NCBI GenBank assembly: GCA_034638255.1
Contig: JAWPGT010000066.1
Location: 57,602 to 121,601, forward strand
From: Coprinus comatus
Taxonomy: Eukaryota > Basidiomycota > Agaricomycetes > Agaricales > Agaricaceae
Direction: 5' to 3'
DNA: 64,000 nt
The position numbers were made by a program, and so were the translations under genes. Shown here piece after piece: positions 12,663 to 26,570 of the stretch (positions are counted from its first letter, which is position 1; the number at the start of each line of letters is the position of its first letter). Below the pieces are notes generated by a model that ran no database searches, was not told the DNA's origin, and saw nothing but the letters and a program-made list of their open reading frames with translations.

Positions 12663-13948
12663 TAAGTACAGGAGCAACCAGATCTCATCCAGATCCCATC
12701 GCAGATCCATATGTCACAGTCACTCCCAGGCACTTCTCCCCTTCTGGCCACTCTGACCCTACTTACCGGCTCCCTATCCTCCCCCCCTCCGATCATCCTC
12801 TACCCTCTCTCTCTCCTCCTCACCTCAACCATCCTCACCACAATCCATCGCACTATTAAACACCTCCCTTTCCTCTACAATCCATCCCCTTTCCAAAAAA
12901 GGAAATTCTTCCCTCTCCGAGTCGGACCCTACGCGAGCTTACCCCGCTCGCCGAATTAAACCATTTCGGCAATTGGCGACTTTTTTTGTATTTTTTTCTC
13001 TGGCACGCTGTAATCACGATGCTTGACATAACACTCAAATCTCAGGTCCGTATCGGAACACGTGACAATTTTCTACCTAACAAGGACTCTTCCCTACTCC
13101 ACCGGAACCGTTTTTCCCTCTTCTCCACTTTTCCTCCCCCTCTTCCCTTTACTCTGTTTTGGTTTTTATTTTTGGTTTTTTTTTTTTTTATGTGTTCTCT
13201 AAGGGTATCACCTCATTCGAGGTTCTCGAGTTCTGTTTTCTACTTTAAAGTTTCCCTGACTTTTCTATCCCTAATACCTGTACATTTATTTAATGTAATG
13301 TAACCAACGCTTTCTTTTTTTTCGTGCGTGTAAACCGGAATCCATCATTCGTTCAGTTACGATGTTTATCTAATCTTAACTTCCTCCCCCAACTGTTAAG
13401 TACCATGTTGTTATCAATTAACACAAACTCTCACAATCTGTCAAAAAAAGTCAAAAATAATCAAACAATGTCTCTTTCTGTCTCTGTCTCTATCTCTCTT
13501 CTCCTTCTTGTTGATGTTTTAAAGTATTTGTTATATTAGGTGGTTATCCCGATTCCCGACTCGGTCTATGATTGATTTTGCTTTACTTTAGACTCATTCA
13601 TTCCTCTTTGGTTTTTTGGGTATACCGGCTTTTACACTTGGATGGAGTTGTGTATATACTTAGAGCTTTAGATATATGTATGTGTCCTCTTTACCTCCCC
13701 CCCCCCTTCCTACTTCTTACTTCTTACTTCTTACTTCTTACCTACTTTCTTACTATACTACTCAAGTGTGTAAGCTCGCCTTTTTCCCTTCATTTTAGCA
13801 AAACGGCGGTGAAAAGGATGCGAAATCAAAACGCGAAATCAAAACGCGCATGCTATTCTATTCTATTCTATTGATTATATTTCAATTGAACTTGAAATAC
13901 TACTACCATAAGAAACTAAGACTAAGACTACTTAAGACTAAGTCAGAA

Positions 13949-13969
13949 TATATATATATATATATATAA
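13949..13969. repeat. (TA)n microsatellite
   Basis: About ten TA dinucleotides in a row. A second shorter AT/TA run lies at 14470-14492. Directly visible. Confidence 0.9.
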
Positions 13970-14620
13970 ACGGAACGCGCCGCCGCTCTCATATTTCTCT
14001 CAGGCTCTTCAAAATCTCTCTCAGGTTCATACATCAATTACATATTTATCAATGTGTTGGATTTTTTTCCAAACGCGAACACTTGAAACATTACCATATA
14101 TATGGTAGAAGGAAGCAGAAGGAGACGTACTTTGAGAAGTTTTTTTTTTTGAACTTTTGTATGGATGGATGCCAATAACCAATACCAATGCCAATGTGCC
14201 GCTGTCGCTTTCTGCCACATACATTATACATTTTATATATATATATTCAATGGTCTCCTTCTTTCTTATCCTTATCTCTTTTACTTATATACAAGGTTAG
14301 TCTTCGTATCATTTATTTCTTCTTCTTCCCGTTCCCAATCAACTGGTGTGTGACTTCTTACTCTCCGAATTGAAGACTTGTTTCAAGTTTCAAATTTCGA
14401 ATTTCGAATTTTAATTGACATGTTAGGAATTGTATCGTGTGAGAGAAATATCGTCGTGAAGGTGCCAGTATATGTATATATATATATATATATGGTAGTC
14501 AATCAATATGCTAGATAGAATTGACTCGGATGGGTGGGTGTTATATCGGCGGTTGTTTTTTTTTTTTTTTTTTCATTCTTACATTACTTACCCCTGATTT
14601 CTATAAATCACTATATCATA

Positions 14621-14661
14621 TCATGTCGTGTCGTGTCGTGTCATGTCATGTCATGTTATGT
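14621..14661. repeat. Pentanucleotide repeat CATGT/CGTGT
   Basis: Eight or so tandem pentamers alternate between TCGTG and TCATG, with point differences between blocks. Directly visible. No coding meaning. Confidence 0.85.
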
Positions 14662-15674
14662 TAAAAAGGGAGACAAGACGGGGGGAAAGGTTTTTTCTCT
14701 TCTTCATTGGACGACAAGTAAACATATATCTATACTTATCTTATCATATATGTTATACTCCATTTATGTTCATTGAATATCAACTTTCAACATCAAATGT
14801 ATTGTTATGATTGGAGTATTGGTATTATCGTTATTTACTTTACGGGTCATCGAGGAACTGAAAGTAATACAAGTAAGGGATAGTTATAGTTTATACTTTT
14901 TCTTTCTTTTTAAATTTACTTTCAGGTTCAAAATCGGGTTCAAGTCTTAAAAAAAACACTAAAAAAATCCGGAATCTTTAAAAGGGTTTAACCTCGACCT
15001 TGACCTTGACCTTGACCTCGAACAAAAAACCCTCACACTTGACCCTCACACTCACCCTCACACCCTCACCCATCACCCTCATCAGGTCAGGTCACAATCG
15101 TACCCTAATAACCCTAACAACCCTCACACCCTATATACTTTGTTTATATATATATAAAGTTTTTTAGAGTACTATGTACAACTATCACTAGCACAGGTGA
15201 TTTGATATAATACACTTAAGACTCCAATATTGAATACATTTCCCAATCAATAAACATATACAAGGTTTTTTTTTTTTTTGGTACCTGAAATCGTTCAATT
15301 GACAGTTCGTAATTCGTCGACAATCATATGATGATATGATATATTAGCTTTATATTGGTCGTCGTTGGTCGTTGGTCGTTGGTTGGTAATCGTTGTGTTG
15401 ACATTATCATCTATCATTTTGTGAGAGTTTTATTGGAGTTAAGTTAGGCGCTTATCTGTCAACGTTGTCAACATGGGGGAGAACTATGATCCTGTTAAAG
15501 TTGTTGTTGTTTTTTGAACGGGATATAATCGGTTAACGAACAGGCTGTCAGACCTTTACGCCTATCGTCGGAAGTTATTCAGGTTCCTTATACCGGGACT
15601 CTATATCAAAACTTTGTAAAGTTGTTCTGATGATTGTATAATCTATAGCGTCCCGAAAGAAAACAGTGCGTGCA

Positions 15675-15696
15675 GTGTGTGTGTGTGTGTGTGTGA
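15675..15696. repeat. (GT)n microsatellite
   Basis: Uninterrupted GT dinucleotides, followed by an ordinary AT-rich flank. A (CT)n run lies at about 17499-17517. Confidence 0.9.
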
Positions 15697-18182
15697 ATGT
15701 AAAGTTCCGAGATTATGGCCCAAGTGAAGGTTTTGTATCACCTTTACCAAAGTGTAACTATACTTCTTAATTCTACCGAACTCCACCGATACTTATTCCG
15801 ATTTATATATTATTATACACCACTTGCACAGTTACATACATACTTCTTCTTCCAAAGTGGAGTTTTTTTTTTTTATTTGGGCGTTTTTTCTCTCTCCTTC
15901 TTCTTCTTCAGTTGGATCATATAGTAAAAAGGTCGAGACCGTTAGGTCTTTTCGGTAATTAAAAAAGAAAAGGTCTCTCTCTGAATTGGTCGTATACTGA
16001 AACGTCCCCTTGAAGGGGCTTGAATTAAGAAACAACTAATCGGAGCTGTATCTCTCCGTTGCTATTCATCATATAATCCGATTGATAAAATAAATCATAT
16101 GTACAAGTACCATGATTCCCATCAAAAACTTATTTCAACATCAACGCATCTCTGATTATTATCGGAGATAGATAATTATGTATTGTTTAGTATTATGATA
16201 ACCTCTACAACTTGCTGTGCAAGTTACAAAAAGGGAGTCAGTCACACACATATAAGTGTATGATAGTAAATAAGTTTCTCACTGTTTTCGGGTTGAGGTT
16301 TTTTTTTTTTTTTTGGTAATACAGCCCTTAGCTTTTTAGTTACCATCTATCCATCTGTTCAGGTACAAACAAATAATTTATCTACATTGATAACAATTGA
16401 TCATAAAAAAGTCAGCTGGTCATTCAGAAAACTACTAAAACTAAATCCCAAATAAATGTATACTCCATTTCATGTCTAGACACACCTAGACACTGACACC
16501 CCTCCTGAGAATTAACACTGCATTTCGTTTTTTTTTTTCAAGTCGAGCCTTCGTTTCTATAATGTACACAAGACTAATCGGACCATGGACCATATATGCA
16601 TATGAATGATAATTCTCCGACTCCACAGTCACATTGTAACTGTAACTTACATGCAGTGCATGATAAAATGACACGAGTCATGGAAGTTCAAGTTTGGAAT
16701 ACTCTCCCCAAGTAAAGTACCGCAAGTGATTTCTGATTTCTAATTCAAATGCAAGTGTGTGTGACTTTCGGAACTTTGATTGAAACTTAAAAACGTTCGC
16801 CATGAGTGCAGTTGTTGGTGTTGGTGATTTGTTATGATACGATTATACTAGTACAATTGAATTGTCGTCCCCACAAGTTCAAAAGAGTTCTCTTCTTCTT
16901 TCAAGTGGCAAAGAATAAAGTACTAACTAAGTAATCTGAACAGTTGCTTTGAGTAGTACATTCTCATGATGTCATGTACACGAGAAGTTGAAGAATATCT
17001 AAATGTTTCATCTTCTTAATATAGTAGTAGTAGAAGTAGTAGTATAGTATAGTAGAAGTAGAGATGATCAATATCGATATCGATGTCGACATCGATATAC
17101 AATCTTTGAGGTTATCCAAGGGTTATCCTTCAACCTTCAACAATTGGAACAATCCGACCCAACCCCAACGTGATCTTCTTCTCACTTCCGATATCCCGGT
17201 CTTTCAATAGTATATTAAAAACACATTTTCCAAAAGTCTAGACTCTTGAGAACAAGAACCCGAAGAGCTCAGAGATTAATTTTAATACATACTTACCTGA
17301 ACCGTCACACTATCCTTACTACTAACCCTTACACCCTGTCGATTGCCACATGGATAATAACCCTACATAATCAATATTGAATCTACTGATCTGTATGTAA
17401 TAATAACACCAACATCGTACCGGGACTTGGTATACCATAAGATCAAAGTGTAACTTTTTACACAATAGACCCCGCCTCCGTTTTACCTAGATGACAATCT
17501 CTCTCTCTCTCTCTCTCAATAAGAAATGAGCATTGAGCATAGTCTAGACAGGACAGTATAAAAAAACGCTGCATTATGAAGCTTGATGGATATGACTTAA
17601 ACTTTAATTTACTGAGGTGGCTATCCCAATTCGTATCTAGTACTAAGTAAGTACTACTAACTAGAGGTTTGAATGAGTAATAATAATAAAAAAGCTTGGC
17701 GCTTTCGCTGCTGTCGTTGAGACGTGGTCCGGAAACGTGTGATATGTAGCCTCGAGGACTTATGCCAGACACGGCCGCCGGTTGTCTTTTTTTTTTTTTC
17801 GAACAAAAAGAAATAAGTAACGTTCAATTCAATCGTCCCGTACGCGATATCGGCGGTGACAGTCATGATGATAATGGTATAAGTACGTACAACTAGACAT
17901 TGAATTACTGAGTCATAGAATATTTCATCATGTTAAGGGATTTACTTAAGTAAAGCCTCATATGATGCGCTATGATGCATCAAAATGAGTTGTATTAAAT
18001 GTTAAAAGATGTAACGAATGACTTCGATCATCGATATCGTCGGTGCGCGGCGATTTGTCTTATGAGTTTCCAATGAAATGTTTCAAACAACAACGAGAGC
18101 GGAGAGCGGCGAGCGGCGACCAACTGGTCACTTGGTCAATGGTCGATGAGAATTGAAATATTTGAAATTCGAGCTGTTACTT

Positions 18183-18403
18183 AGGGGCTGTTCGGATACG
18201 AGAATACACGCCCAACTTCACAGATCTTCAACTTCCCGCGGTCCAAAAGGAAACCCAGATGTAAATGTTGTTTTATATAATATATCATGCAACCATAGAG
18301 TTGGGGAATTTGCAGATAAAACAACATTTATTCGCGGTTTCCTTTTTGGACCGCGGGAAGATTTGTGAAGTTGGGCGCGTATTCTCGCATCCGAACAGAC
18401 CCT
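18183..18403. mobile_element. Foldback MITE-like element (about 221 bp)
   Basis: Two arms of about 90 bp are near-perfect inverted copies around a loop of about 35 bp. The left arm starts AGGGGCTGTTCGGATACGAG at 18183. The right arm read in reverse starts AGGGTCTGTTCGGATGCGAG at 18403. Both continue through CGCCCAACTTCACA, CCGCGGTCCAAAA and AAATGTTGTTTTAT. The left arm has a few extra bases in the middle. I see no clear target-site duplication. Size and structure fit a non-autonomous DNA transposon; the AGGG-type terminus is reminiscent of hAT-derived MITEs, but the superfamily is not proved. Confidence 0.8.
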
Positions 18404-21400
18404 TGCACAGATAAGGAAAAAGGGTCTCGACTCTCGGGCGTGATGATGGCTTTTCGGAATTCGATTTGTCGTGTCACTCACGCTTAAATGTTTGAAATCT
18501 GCGTTTTGGTTTCTGAGTCCAGAGGCTGTGTGAATTGATGGGGTCACAAAAAAAGACTGGAAATTCAAGGATTGGGGTCCAGGATCCAGTCTACTAGTAT
18601 ACAGGAGTACATACGTTCCAGTTGAATCGGTGATTTGGCAGTAGGTGCTGAAATTGAAATTGGAATCGATTTGGGGATATGGATATGCGGATACATGCGT
18701 TGGGCTTCAAGTTGATGACATGCATTTGCATGCTGATTCTACGACTGGATAACCCGGAAGCAAATTCCCAGTTTCCCACAGATTGGAATCATAGTAATTG
18801 AATTACAATAAAATGAAAATGTAAACTCCACTTGTACTTGAACTTTCACTCCACTGGTCTTTCCGAGTGGAGTCTCGACCTCCACGCATCCAGCCCGCAC
18901 CTGGTACCCACAGACTTTCTAGGCAATCCATACATTCATACTAAGATGATACAAGACCGAGAAGGTTTATAAATAGCTATAAACTATAACCTTCAATACT
19001 ATTAGCAAGGCTCTAAAACGTTGACGAGCTAAAGTGACAAACGATCAAATATTAATCAACTTAGAGATAGAAAAAAAACTCCGACTATCCATTTTTATTC
19101 TACGGTATGTATTTCAAGATATGGACATGTATACATTCATCCGGAAAGGTGGCCTTCTGACCATATCACCCCCATACTTAGTAGATCAAGTGTTTGATAG
19201 CGATATATGATTCATACCCAAAAAGGGTTAGACAAAATGGAAGTATAGCACTTATTCGTATTGGTCTGGGAAAACTAGTGAAAACTTCACAAAAGTCCAC
19301 TAAATTTCCCGAACTTCTTTTTTAAAAGCTTTTTTTCTTACTCCGTTCGTAAGTTACCTTTTTTTTTTTTCAAATACGAATATCGAACATCAGTGAATTT
19401 GGAATTTTGGAATTACATGGGTTTACTTCAAACATCCTAGAATGGTCTCCTGTCAGTACTTCCAAAGAGAACCAACTCTGTGTCAGTGTGTCTGCCTTGT
19501 GTCAACTCTTTCGGGCAGTATCAAATCATCAAACCATCTGATGGATTCATGTACATCACGACAACGTGACATACACCGCATCCTACCGCATCATAGAATG
19601 AGATTCAGTGATACGAAAACAGCGTTTCCTCTACTTTGCTATAACCTCACACAAAAGATAGAATATGACGGGGCCGTATCGGAAGCCTGATTACCAAGAG
19701 TTCTCAAGCATTGAATACTGATCCTTGTCTCCACAGTGCCCAAAACCATTGTATGAATGAATCCGCATGCATCGCACATGGCAATGTACCGTGACAGTTT
19801 CAGATATACCAACCAGCTCTATTCCGTGGACCAAATTAATTAACCTGCGCCAGACTGTGGGTGGTGGGCCATGGCTTAACTTGCCAAACATAACCAAGTT
19901 CAAAGTGATCCAAGTTGGGAACCTCCCGACACAGAATAGGATAGCAACAACGCCGTCTTCCTTCTTCTTGAAACTTCTTCTTTTCTCCTTTCTTCCTTTT
20001 GCTTGTTGGAGGTATGTTAATATTATTATATTGATTATTGGGTAAGTGTTATATTTCACGTAATATTGCCGCCTGACCTGAGTGAAGCCGCCGTCAAAAG
20101 AACCAAAAAGGCTGGCACTAACGTATTCTTCTTTTAAGTATGGGAAACGCCGGACTTTTCAACTTGCTTTGGTGAAGTTCTCTCTGATCGAACCAGAAGA
20201 GCTTCGTTCGTTACGCTGTTGGATATGCCGGTTGAATTCGACTTATGTTTCAAGGAAGAATCTGAACGCTGGTAAGTATTATCTATAGTGGATGACAAGG
20301 ATGAGGTGACGACTACAGGGTGGTGACGAAGGGGCGGTTCCGAAAGGGTTGAGACCCGAGGTGTGACACTACTCTGATTGGACTAAACCATTTTTTTTTT
20401 CTATGTCGGACTCTGGTCGGACTTTTTTTGATGGATGGATACCATGACACAAATTGGATATGTGTAGAAGATAAGAGACTTGTGTCACTTGTCAGGCACC
20501 GCGTTGATGGTTCAATTGTTTTCTACGGTTTTATCAAAACACTAGAAGTTAACAAGCTCTTAACACAAACCCAAGTTAACCAACCGGCCAAGTTTAGTTC
20601 CAATTGCATTCATGTAGCTAAGTTACTAACAGCCAGGGACGGTAGTGGATGAGGGAGGAAAAAGAACTCGGACGCTTCAAAGAAAACGATCATCAAGTAA
20701 GCACGGAGTTTTTTTCTTCTTCTCATGACAAAAACACAACAAAAAAACCTCTCTAGTTGCGTTTTCCCAATTGCAATTTGTCAATCCGATTAACCAGAGT
20801 CTCTTCTGATTTGCTAGTGATGACATATCATTCTAACTTGACAATCTGGTCTATGTGTGTGACCAAAACTTCGAAATGAAGTCTATCTCTCGACTTTTCG
20901 GCCATCCGACTCGGAGAAGCACATTGAACATCCCATCGTTTTGACGTCCGGAATAAGATTGTGATTCATGTTTATGATTGACCATCAATCTTCGTAGATA
21001 CATACGACCACGAGAAGCAACTGTCTCTGTTAAAAGCAAATGCCTATCAATTAAATCGTCATAAGAACGCGTAAACCCGAAAATGGAAATTTACTATAAA
21101 TGGGCACTAGCGGACACCGCAAAGGACGGGGCACCTGGAGAGCGATGGCTTCGCTCCTCACTCACGTATCTATTGATCTGCGTAATGCAGTACTGTGTCA
21201 ATGAGAGGACAGCCAAAGATGACGAGAAAATGAAACTACACAAGAGTTTCGTATTGCAGCGCTTTTCCCCAGAGCAAGTCGAGTATTTTATCACTTAGGT
21301 GAAGTGAGGTTGCTTCGCTGTTTCGACGTGCCTGGGGTAGTTTTAGTTTCAGTACATGACGTTATATCACATGACTTTCCGATTGAAATGAACACCCTGA

Positions 21401-24400
21401 ATTGAAGTGCTTCCCGCGGAACCAGGGACGTGGTGATAACGGATGATTGGACGATTTGGATCGTTGTTGATGAAAAAGTAGGGGTCTAAGGATCACTTTA
21501 GTCCTCGGGACCCTTTTATCTCGGTATTCCCTAGGACATCAATTCAGGTTACAATTTTGATGGCATATTTGAATTGCGTTTCGTTGCCACTCGGAGTGTC
21601 AGGATGAAAGCTTCACCTATATTGTGAGGAGAGACCCGTCTTCAGTTATAACCTTGACGGTGGCGGTTTCAAATTATCGTTTCTTAGGCAAATACCTATG
21701 GACAGAGATGAGATGGTACGACTCGGAGGTTGTTGCTATTTGTTGCGATTGTATTTCGGCGGAGTACGTCTTCAAATCCTCTTATCCTATGCATGTGGCA
21801 TCTAAGATCAAAACATAAGGCGAAACGGAAAGAGTGCTGATTACCTGAGTACAATATTTGTTCCGCAGGTAGCTGCAGTACAAGTAGAGAGTCGCGTATT
21901 AAGGGCGACTCAACGATTAAAATCACAGTGGCTCCGACCCAGTTGAAGAGACGATGAAATGTCTTGAATCTATGAAAGGGTCATAACATCATTTGCCGGC
22001 GGAATATACAGGGAGTTGCAGACAAGTAGAAATTAGATCATTGGATCAACACGCCATCAATCCCTGAAGTATAATATGATGTTCGTTTGGTCGAACGAGG
22101 TATGTTATACCGTAAGTAGAAGAGATCCCTAAGTTGATGATCTTTGAATAGTTTTGTGTGACATAGATTTGCGCATTTGAATGATTCCGGTGTCAGTTGG
22201 AAGACCTGGGGATCATTGTGATGTCTACCTGAGGGATTCTGTGCCTATTACCTCCTTTAATCTCTTCTTAACCGCTCTCTCTCCTGTACGATGAGACTTT
22301 GGGTTCCGTTCGACGGGTTGGAGTGCTGATCAAGAAACCATCATCAAATTGTTGATGAGATGTTATTTTACCGTCATGATCAAGCACTTATACACACAAT
22401 GGCAATATTTGCATGCGAGTCGACATGTGGTCTCCGCATGAACGAAGCATTTGGGAGGCGTGTTATAAAATAAAATTGTGAGAAAACACATACCACGGTA
22501 CAGGAAGATCTTCATTTTGCATACATAGTAAGTATCTGTGGGTCTCTTACAATGACCAATGAGTTATTCTTGCACCGGCATTGTGGCAAGCTTTGTAATT
22601 CCATGCTGGGAGGACATGGAACTTACCTTTCCGATATCGGCTTTCCTATCTGGGAGGAAGAAGTAGTGTTGAATATATTTGTGAACTAGCGATATGAACG
22701 TCTTCCAGCAATAAGAACGACGGCAACGTCGGAAAGATGAAATCATCAACCCAACAACCGTGCGGGGATCTGTAGTAATATGCGGGGCTAAAGATAGGCT
22801 GAGCTTCGCGAACGTCACTGGAGAAGATGTCACAAAACTGAGGCCTAATTGTGTATGATACCCGAATGAACTTGAGTATTCAGCGAAACTGTGGGAGGGT
22901 TCATGAGCGTGGGAGCCGAGGTGTTGCGAATGCGAAGACACAGAAGCTTTGCCGGCCGAGCCCCATCAGTCACTTGTGTTACCTCGCGTTCAGTCCGAGT
23001 CGGAGGTATATGCAGTCACCTGAGCACCTACGAATGAGATGATTGAATGGAGTCGACGGAGACTGCATCAGACTATCAGAGTATGTGTACCACTTCTGCT
23101 TAATGATAGTGAGAGACGAGTAACATAACTTTTGGTGGTACCAACTGGTATAACTTACGATGGTCACGACGGAGGTTTCCGACGTCCGGTTAAACCCGAT
23201 TAACCAAGAGCTTATTACGTTGGTGAATCTTTGAAGAGTTTCTGCTCATGTGTTGGCCAGGACCCATCGGCATGGTGGGAGTAGGAGTTCAAGATGAAGC
23301 TTAAACTTGAAGGATCACGTAAGCGGGCTATTGATTGCAGCAGCAGGGTCTCGTGGTTTACCCTGCAAGCTACACTGTCACCCACAAACGCAAATGCTAT
23401 CGATCAGGAATGTATTAAGGGTCAATCCACAAAACATTGTAAGACCCTTATCAGCATATTTGCAATCGATTTTTGCACTGCGTGTGTGGGCTTAGCTAGT
23501 GTCGGGCACAACCTCGCTCTGATAATCAAATGCACACGATTGGAAGAGTTCAAGTGCATGTAGGCTTCTAGTATGAATTGACCATGTGAGAGTGATGACC
23601 CATTTCCAGTGCTGATTAGATTACAGGAAGATCATTGGCATCATAGACACATATTGCTCAGAAGATAACGATCTAGGGTGGGTTCCTATCTTGCTGCCCG
23701 ATTCCATGTACAGGAGTCTCAATTGCTATAGCGTTTGGTTCATCGATGTCATGGGAACCTTCAACATCAACGGGAATGGCATCGAGGAACTTGTAAATTT
23801 TATTATTAACGACTGACCCATTGATTATTTTGAGTCTATATAATCGCTTTTTTGGGGCGTAGTATTGCGTCTTCAAAATAATGGATCTAAAGATGTTGCA
23901 TCGGTGGAGTAGTATGGAGGGCAATGTGACTTGGACTTTGTCACCATTTGTTAATTTGAACTACATGATACATACAATAAGGTGGTGAGAGGTTGAAATC
24001 TGCGGCGATTTCATTCCATATTCTTTTATGGGACTATCTAATCATGGACCATGGCAGATCGAACATCGGAGTTTCTCGAAGATATTTATGGATATCAGGG
24101 TATTCGTATTACCATGATGATCGCAGTGGGGAAGGTGATGTGAGTCTTCAGATATGAAATATAAATATTTTTGTCTTACCAAGCTTTTGCTCATATTTTA
24201 TGAACTGCCGTGATGCATTATAACTTGTGATAACTTGTGAGTTGACCAAGGCTGACATGTATGGATAGACAGTAGGTAAATGCGAATTTTTATTATTATT
24301 ATCGATGTGACAGTCACGAGAATGATTCCATTCTATTTCTATTGACGATCGTCTATGATATAATACTATAGCAATATCTGGTATCTCATCTCTCGCTAGC

Positions 24401-26570
24401 ATACAGCATGGCAGATGCCGTCCAAAGAGGCTCGGACTTTTCCATTTGACCAAAAAGGATTCCTTGGCTAGAACATCGTCAAGCATGGGTAGAGATGCGG
24501 ATGGATTTCCGTCATTGAGCTGCTGAGCTTGAAACGCCCGACTTTCTATCCCTTATGCGGGTGTTTGGTCAATAACTACTTTATACGAACCGGGTGCTGG
24601 GATGAGCGGCTTCGGAGGTTGACGTTGATCACCATCATAATGTTCCGTGGCTTTAAGAATACAAAACCCTATGACGTCGATCTTGGGTAATTGAATTCTT
24701 CAAGTCCTTGTTAGGCGAGCACGCTTCCCAAACGCACCAGGGTTGCCTTTGAGTCTCGCGTAATTGCGTTTTAACTCTACTACGATCATTTGGATGCTAT
24801 ACCACTGATCTGGTTTTTGTTGGTTCAACCTAAAAAAAGATGGATGAACCTGTAAATTCTCCAAAAGTACAGGTAAAATCTCCAATAACAAATTCCCTTT
24901 CGCCTCGTCACCATTTATTGTGTTGCGCAATCGTTCCTTGTTACTCAATAACCATTGATTCATTCAAACCACTACACAGGGATATTTACTGAAATATTCA
25001 AATTCAGAACTTGTTCAACGTTCAGGTATATCCTTTGGGAATGACGTCATTACTAGTCTAACGCTTAACTCTATTACAAAAATACAGGCGAGACAGGCAA
25101 TCAGCCTAAGGCAAAGGATCTAGGTGAAACAGATTCCATCTCAATCTAGATACCCGACGTTGTGATTACGGTTGTTTTCTAACGCGTCACACGATTAGTA
25201 GCGCTGCCAGCAGCGCCTTGGCTTCTGTTGTACTACCAGTAGTGCTACATCTACTACTGTTTTAGCACTGCTATAATAACTTATCATTAGAAAACAGTTA
25301 CTACTGGGATAAAGATTTTTGTTTTGATCTAGCCTCTTGGTGAGTATGTCAATTTTTATGATACACTGTTGTCTGCTTCTATTTGTGGCAGAGTTATAAC
25401 GTTAAAAGTTTGAGTAAGTGCATTATATACATAGCATGTTATGACTTCATAACACGATTTTACATCGGTAGGAATCTAGGAGAAGATCATACCCTTACTT
25501 GGACATCTTCTTGGTCCACGCGCTTTAACAACTTACACAGCTTATTTCAATTGTATACCAAGAATACCCTCTAGTAATTGGACGGGGAGTTGTGGCAACC
25601 GTAGCATTTGTCCTCGGAGGATAGAACTCAAGATGAGGTCATATCACGTTAAACATGAGAAACTAAGCTTAAGCCCTGATCAACAAAGACGTATGGAAAC
25701 CCGACATTGATGTCGGTCTACATTCCATCATCAATTACGGGACGGTTACTTGGGAAGCGCGCCCAAAAATACCCCACAAATGGTGCTATCAGGGCTGCGC
25801 TGTTGTCGTTTTGTAAAAATGGAGGTTAACTTTGGATTAACTTATCAAGGGTTTATGAAGTCGCTAAGACCTTCTGACCCGCGGCAGCTTCTTGGTAACC
25901 CTTAAAAGGTTTTCCAGGGAGATAATCAAGTTCGGATGTGATTACGCGACAAGTTTATCTGGTCAATCCGAGGAAATCATTCAACTCTTCGCTCCGTCCA
26001 CCGGAATGTATCCATGATCAACGGATCACAATTGAGGGTTCGCACATAATGTCATCATGGAAACCATAGTCTAACTCACAACATCGGTTAATGGGAGTAT
26101 TGTCACGGCTTTAGTCTGGCACCGTTTTCAACCACAGAGCAGACTTTCGTTTGGACTTTACTTGTTGTTATATTACTTTATGTAGTGGTAAAATTGGCAC
26201 GTAGCGTTATTCTACAACTGATATGTCAAGTGTCTTGTTTAAAATAGATTGATGGGTGACGACAAAAATACTTGCATTTGAAACGAAGATGTCTGCAAGT
26301 AATATGAACGTCGGGTCACTGGTAGGAACTGGCTCTGTAATTAAGGTTTTAGGTACTCTATGATCGTAGGCAGTACACTGGCAGTGTCGAGAGTAACAAA
26401 AAACGGCATTGTGAGAAGGCCAGGAGGATCCAGGCGCATCCCAGGCGCATCAACACGTGACTGTCCGCGCGTGAGACCGATGCGTGAGCGCCGAGCCTGG
26501 CCCGTGCAATGTCTCCATATGACTGAAATATAAAAAAGCTTCAGCACCTGTACAACCATTACCCTACTCA
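18404..26570. other. 8-kb region without a recognisable gene
   Basis: Base composition is closer to coding DNA than in the 12.7-18 kb stretch, but stops are frequent and no family is recognisable. The frames looked at most closely were 21083-21298 (+), 24148-24486 (-) and 24700-24963 (-). None has a conserved motif or a convincing splice partner. It may hold decayed genes or transposons. The last 170 bp (26400-26570) form a GC-richer block with two copies of CCAGGCGCATC and an E-box CACGTG at 26454-26459, probably the promoter of the ligase gene. Confidence 0.45.

Larger units (their letters stand above)
12663..18182. other. Gene-poor region rich in simple repeats
   Basis: About 5.5 kb with no supported gene. 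The first few hundred bases upstream of the zinc-finger gene are pyrimidine-rich, with an E-box CACGTG near 13058, and presumably form its promoter. The rest holds microsatellites, poly-T runs of 12-20 nt, and a short CCCTAA-like patch near 15105-15125 that is too short to call telomeric. Frames here are low-complexity and match nothing known. Confidence 0.55.

Noticed and set aside
15095..15135. Telomere-like CCCTAA repeats
   Set aside because: Only two exact units in a degenerate CCCTNA-rich patch; not enough for an interstitial telomere.
19442..20300. Possible F-box gene on the plus strand (a frame near 20170-20270 reads LLDMPVEFDLCF)
   Set aside because: Only a dozen residues resemble the start of an F-box and the rest of the domain is absent.
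22564..22941. 125-codon minus-strand frame
   Set aside because: Starts with GTG, no splice partner and no recognisable motif; length alone is not convincing in this composition.
24148..24963. Two minus-strand frames that might be exons of one gene
   Set aside because: No good donor and acceptor pair joins them in phase and neither matches a family I know.
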